Assembly: GCF_009914315.1 (NCBI RefSeq)
Contig: NZ_CP042596.1
Span: forward strand, 3,968,001-4,032,000
Length of the DNA: 64,000 nt
From: Granulicella sp. WH15
GTDB lineage: Bacteria; Acidobacteriota; Terriglobia; Terriglobales; Acidobacteriaceae
Direction: 5' to 3'
The notes beneath the pieces were generated by a model. That model worked only from the letters and a program-made list of their open reading frames with translations. It was not told the origin of the DNA and made no database searches. The position numbers and the translations under genes were made by a program. Each line of letters starts with the position of its first letter. Within the stretch, counting starts at the first letter, position 1. Below are positions 61,221 through 64,000 of this stretch, piece by piece.

Positions 61221-63002
61221 TTGGCCCCCGTATTCCCTCACGCAAATCCACTTATTCCCGCAACTCCGTCCCTGGCAATCAGCCTCCAATCCGGTAGAAT
61301 CGTACGGATATCTTGTACCGGATCTCTCGGAGCGCATACCCTGCCATTTCCCTCATCAGCCCTGGCCCTCGCCGTCACCCTTCTGACGGCACCGAAGGGG
61401 CTCGGCCATTACATCCGCACCCACTACGGCGACCGCACCTTCGAGAACCTGTACCACCTCAACGGCTTCGACCTCTGCCTCATCATCCCCTACTTCGTGG
61501 TCATGGTGATCCTGGCCTTCTACGGTGTCCACCGTTACCAGTTGGTCTGGCTGTACTACCGCAACAAGAAGAACGCCTCCAAGTGGACCGAGCCCACCGC
61601 GCGCTTCCCTGAAGACGACCTGCCCTTCGTCACCATCCAGCTCCCCATCTTCAACGAGCAGTTCGTCATCAACCGGCTGGTCGACGTCTGCTGCCGCCTC
61701 GACTACCCCCGCGACCGCTTCGAGATTCAAGTCCTCGACGACTCCACCGACGAGACCACCACCGTCGCCCGCGAGGTCGTCGAACGCTACGCCGCAGGCT
61801 TCGCCGGGATGCCGCCGCAACCCATCGTCTACCTGCACCGGAGCAACCGCCACGGCTACAAGGCGGGCGCGCTCGACGCCGGACTGCGCACCGCCAAGGG
61901 CGAGTTCGTCGCCATCTTCGACGCCGACTTCGCACCACCGCGCGACTGGGTCCGCAAGGTCATCCACCACTTCGCCGATCCCTCCATCGGCATGGTCCAG
62001 ACGCGCTGGACGCACCTGAACCGCAACTACTCCTTCCTCACCCAGGTTGAGGCGATCCTGTTAGACGGTCACTTCGTGCTGGAGCACGGCGGCCGCTCGC
62101 GAGCGGGCGTCTTCTTCAACTTCAACGGCACCGCGGGCATGTGGCGCACCAAGGTCATCGACGAGGCGGGCGGCTGGCAGCACGACACCCTGACCGAAGA
62201 CACCGACCTGAGCTACCGCGCGCAGCTCATCGGCTGGAAGTTCCACTACCTGCAAGACGTCGAGTGCCCCGCCGAGTTGCCCATCGAGATGACCGCCTTC
62301 AAGACCCAGCAGGCGCGCTGGGCCAAGGGCCTCATCCAGACCGGCCTCAAGATTCTTCCGCGCGTGCTGCGCTCGGACGCCCCCTGGCACACCAAGCTCG
62401 AGGCGTGGTATCACCTGACCGCCAACATCAGCTACCCGCTGATGATCGTGCTCAGCGTGCTGCTGATGCCCGCCATGATCATCCGCAGCTATCAGGGCTG
62501 GCTCCAGATGCTGCTGATCGACCTGCCGCTCTTCATGGCCAGCACCATGTCCGTGTCGTCGTTCTACATGGTCAGCCAGAGGGAGCTATTCCCCGGCCGT
62601 TGGTATCGCACCATCTTCTACCTGCCGTTCCTGATGGCGCTGGGCGTCGGACTGACCATCACCAACACCAAGGCCGTCATGGAGGCTCTCTTCGGCATCA
62701 AGAGCGCCTTCGCCCGCACGCCGAAGTACTCGGTCAAGAAGAAGGGCGAGGTCTCTCAGGCCAAGAAGTACCGCAAGCGGCTCGGCATCATCCCGTGGAT
62801 CGAGCTGGCCATCGGCGGTTACTTTGCCCTGACGATCTGGTACGCGATTGCGAGCGAGAATTACTTCACGGTGCCGTTCCTGGTGCTGTTCGTCTTCGGC
62901 TACTGGTACACGGGCCTGCTCAGTCTGTTGCAGGGCCGCTTCGAGCGATTCAGCCCCAATGGCAGCGCATCCCACGAGAAGCCCTACCCTGTAGGCGTCT
63001 AA
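61221..63002 (+). CDS. Processive family 2 glycosyltransferase (CesA/CsLA-like)
   Basis: A membrane glycosyltransferase that probably makes a beta-linked polysaccharide. The GT2 core has VLDDSTDETT (UDP binding), IFDADFAPP (DxD), LTEDTDLSYRA (TED) and QQARWAKGLIQ (QxxRW). Membrane helices flank the domain (LIIPYFVVMVILAFYG before, several after). The 593-residue frame starts at TTG 61221, but the first about 60 residues look unlike the family, and recognisable sequence starts near HYIRTHYGDRTFENLYHLNG at about 61405. The true start, or a small frameshift, is unresolved. Repeat R8 follows. Confidence 0.88.
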   Translation: MAPVFPHANPLIPATPSLAISLQSGRIVRISCTGSLGAHTLPFPSSALALAVTLLTAPKGLGHYIRTHYGDRTFENLYHLNGFDLCLIIPYFVVMVILAFYGVHRYQLVWLYYRNKKNASKWTEPTARFPEDDLPFVTIQLPIFNEQFVINRLVDVCCRLDYPRDRFEIQVLDDSTDETTTVAREVVERYAAGFAGMPPQPIVYLHRSNRHGYKAGALDAGLRTAKGEFVAIFDADFAPPRDWVRKVIHHFADPSIGMVQTRWTHLNRNYSFLTQVEAILLDGHFVLEHGGRSRAGVFFNFNGTAGMWRTKVIDEAGGWQHDTLTEDTDLSYRAQLIGWKFHYLQDVECPAELPIEMTAFKTQQARWAKGLIQTGLKILPRVLRSDAPWHTKLEAWYHLTANISYPLMIVLSVLLMPAMIIRSYQGWLQMLLIDLPLFMASTMSVSSFYMVSQRELFPGRWYRTIFYLPFLMALGVGLTITNTKAVMEALFGIKSAFARTPKYSVKKKGEVSQAKKYRKRLGIIPWIELAIGGYFALTIWYAIASENYFTVPFLVLFVFGYWYTGLLSLLQGRFERFSPNGSASHEKPYPVGV

Positions 63003-63048
63003 AAAGAAGAAGAAGCACTCAAAGCAGAGCCTTGAGTGCTTTGCTGTT

Positions 63049-63254
63049 ACGCGAAGCGTCCAGCACCGCACGAAGTGCCGCCCGCCCGGCGCGAGGGCGC
63101 TGTTGCCGTTGCCTGTTCTTTTGGCTGCCATTCAGGAGCGAAGCGAAGGAATCTGCTTCTGCTCTTGTCGTTGCTTCTGGGGTAGGTCCGGGCTTCAGCC
63201 CAGACATCAAAGACAGCCATGAATGCGGGCTTCAGCCCCCGAGGTATGCTTTCT
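63049..63254. repeat. Composite repeat, site R8 (modules A, B, C)
   Basis: A full-length copy: module A from 63049 with both GAA-loop hairpins, module B at about 63130-63160, a partial module C (CGGGCTTCAGCCC) and a full one (GCGGGCTTCAGCCCCCGAGG) to 63254. In both partial and full C the loop is TTCA where R1 and R3 have TTTA, with the stem kept. It fills the gap between the glycosyltransferase and outer-membrane protein genes. Confidence 0.78.
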
Positions 63255-63290
63255 GCTGCCTCTCCCCAACCATTACGGACACGACGCAAA

Positions 63291-63324
63291 TAGAACGGCC
63301 CTCGTCTTCACGAGGGCCGTTCTA
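63291..63324. terminator. Terminator hairpin after the outer-membrane protein gene
   Basis: A perfect 15-bp stem (core arms GAACGGCCCTCGT / ACGAGGGCCGTTC plus two A-T pairs) with a CTTC loop. It sits 14 nt beyond the minus-strand stop at 63339. Confidence 0.75.
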
Positions 63325-63338
63325 TTGCTTGAGGCTTA

Positions 63339-64000
63339 TTAGAACCGCAGACCAACCGTAATCGGAATATACGAGGTCTTATTGCTGTTGGCCGGATAAG
63401 CGTTATACCCCACATAGCTCGTCGTGGCGACGTTCTGAATCGTATACCCTTCACGCTGCGAGTTCGGGATGAACACGTAGCGCGCCTCGGCATACAGGCG
63501 CTCGTTGGCGAACTTCGAGAGCTTATACGTAAATCCGAGACCGGCGTTCACGCCGACCGAGTTGCTCGTGTAGACGTCGACGTTCTGGTTCGCCTGCACC
63601 GTATAGCAGTAGTAGTAGCACTCTTCCACGATTGCGGGCAGCGTGAAGTTGGTGACCTTGTGGTAGAAGCCCACGCCGCCGACAACATAAGCACCCACCG
63701 TACCCGTATCCATGAAGGTATAGGTCGGATCAATCGTGAACGACCAGACGTGGCTGTTGCCGTCCAGGCCGCTGATCTGGTCGGCCGCATCCACACCGTA
63801 GTTGTAAAGGTTCTGCTGGTTCTGGAGCGTCCTGCCCTGCAACCCGAAGTGGTGATAGTCGAACTGGATCAGCGTGGCAAACTTCTTCGAGAAGTTGCGC
63901 CCAAAGCCAACCTGGAAGTCCCAGCTCGGCGTGTCGTACTCGTGCAGGTTGCCCACCGGAATCGCGACGCCCGCACCGGCCATGAACGCCCACTTGTTCG
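63339..64000 (-). CDS. Outer-membrane beta-barrel protein (partial, start outside window)
   Basis: The C-terminal about 220 residues of a porin-like/OmpW-like barrel. Alternating strands are seen throughout (WDFQVGFGRNFSKKFATLIQ; VGAYVVGGVGFYHKVTNF; VGVNAGLGFTYKLSKF; RLYAEARYVFIPN), and the protein ends in a strand with terminal Phe (ITVGLRF), the usual signal for outer-membrane insertion. The frame remains open to the window edge (reading NKWAFMAGAG), so the N-terminus is missing. An unusual Cys/Tyr cluster (EECYYYCYT) may form an extracellular loop. Confidence 0.82.
   Translation of the reverse strand, partial: NKWAFMAGAGVAIPVGNLHEYDTPSWDFQVGFGRNFSKKFATLIQFDYHHFGLQGRTLQNQQNLYNYGVDAADQISGLDGNSHVWSFTIDPTYTFMDTGTVGAYVVGGVGFYHKVTNFTLPAIVEECYYYCYTVQANQNVDVYTSNSVGVNAGLGFTYKLSKFANERLYAEARYVFIPNSQREGYTIQNVATTSYVGYNAYPANSNKTSYIPITVGLRF

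Overview
The window looks like a chromosome segment of an acidobacterium of the Terriglobales type (Granulicella/Edaphobacter/Terriglobus-like). This is inferred from overall gene style: GC-rich core genes, a bacillithiol gene (bshA), Tat-exported glycoside hydrolases, a GH92 enzyme, a carboxypeptidase-regulatory-like protein and an outer-membrane barrel protein. No database search was possible, so the taxon is an inference.

Region 1, about 1-24.06 kb, is accessory DNA of lower GC. It reads as a decayed integrative conjugative element (ICE) or plasmid-derived island. Its right end is a tyrosine integrase plus excisionase-type HTH gene abutting the 3' end of tRNA-Asp. Inside are a maintenance module (ArdC antirestriction protein, a small partner, a ParB-like protein) and a nuclease/defence-like cluster. 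That cluster has a membrane-anchored PIN-like protein, a HEPN-like protein, a DUF4365-type protein and two convergent genes with PD-(D/E)XK-like motifs. Two deletion scars remain: an ImuA-DnaE2 fusion and a TrbC/VirB2-TraI fusion. A complete Tn554-like transposon (three genes, tnpA-tnpB-tnpC) has cut the parB-like gene in two; removing it with one copy of a 6-bp core restores the reading frame exactly. The first 5 kb hold secreted and hypothetical proteins and an SDR oxidoreductase. The left end of the island was not found.

Region 2, about 24.3-64 kb, is core chromosome. In order it has tRNA-Val; a frameshifted ChbG/HpnK-like deacetylase coupled to bshA; two MFS transporters; a Tat-exported glycosidase-like protein; a LytS-type histidine kinase; a radical SAM protein; ribA; a DinB-like protein; an osmoprotectant ABC transporter; a PLP aminotransferase; and a P-loop kinase-like protein. 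Next come the glycolytic genes gapA, pgk and tpiA with ridA, then lepB, murQ, a ccmC-like pair and murA. An amidoligase/ATP-grasp/esterase cluster follows, then the ribosomal and tRNA-modification operon rpsP-khpA-rimM-trmD-rplS. The window ends with an iron-dependent alcohol dehydrogenase, a GH92 mannosidase-like enzyme, a processive family 2 glycosyltransferase and a partial outer-membrane protein.

Region 2 is studded with a composite intergenic repeat (at least nine sites) built of small hairpins with GAA loops. One copy carries a compensatory base-pair change, which argues for selection on the hairpin. I saw no copy in the first 24 kb, so the repeat separates island from backbone. The most interesting signals are this repeat family, the exact Tn554-like insertion, the two deletion fusions, the PIN/HEPN/DUF4365 cluster and the amidoligase cluster.
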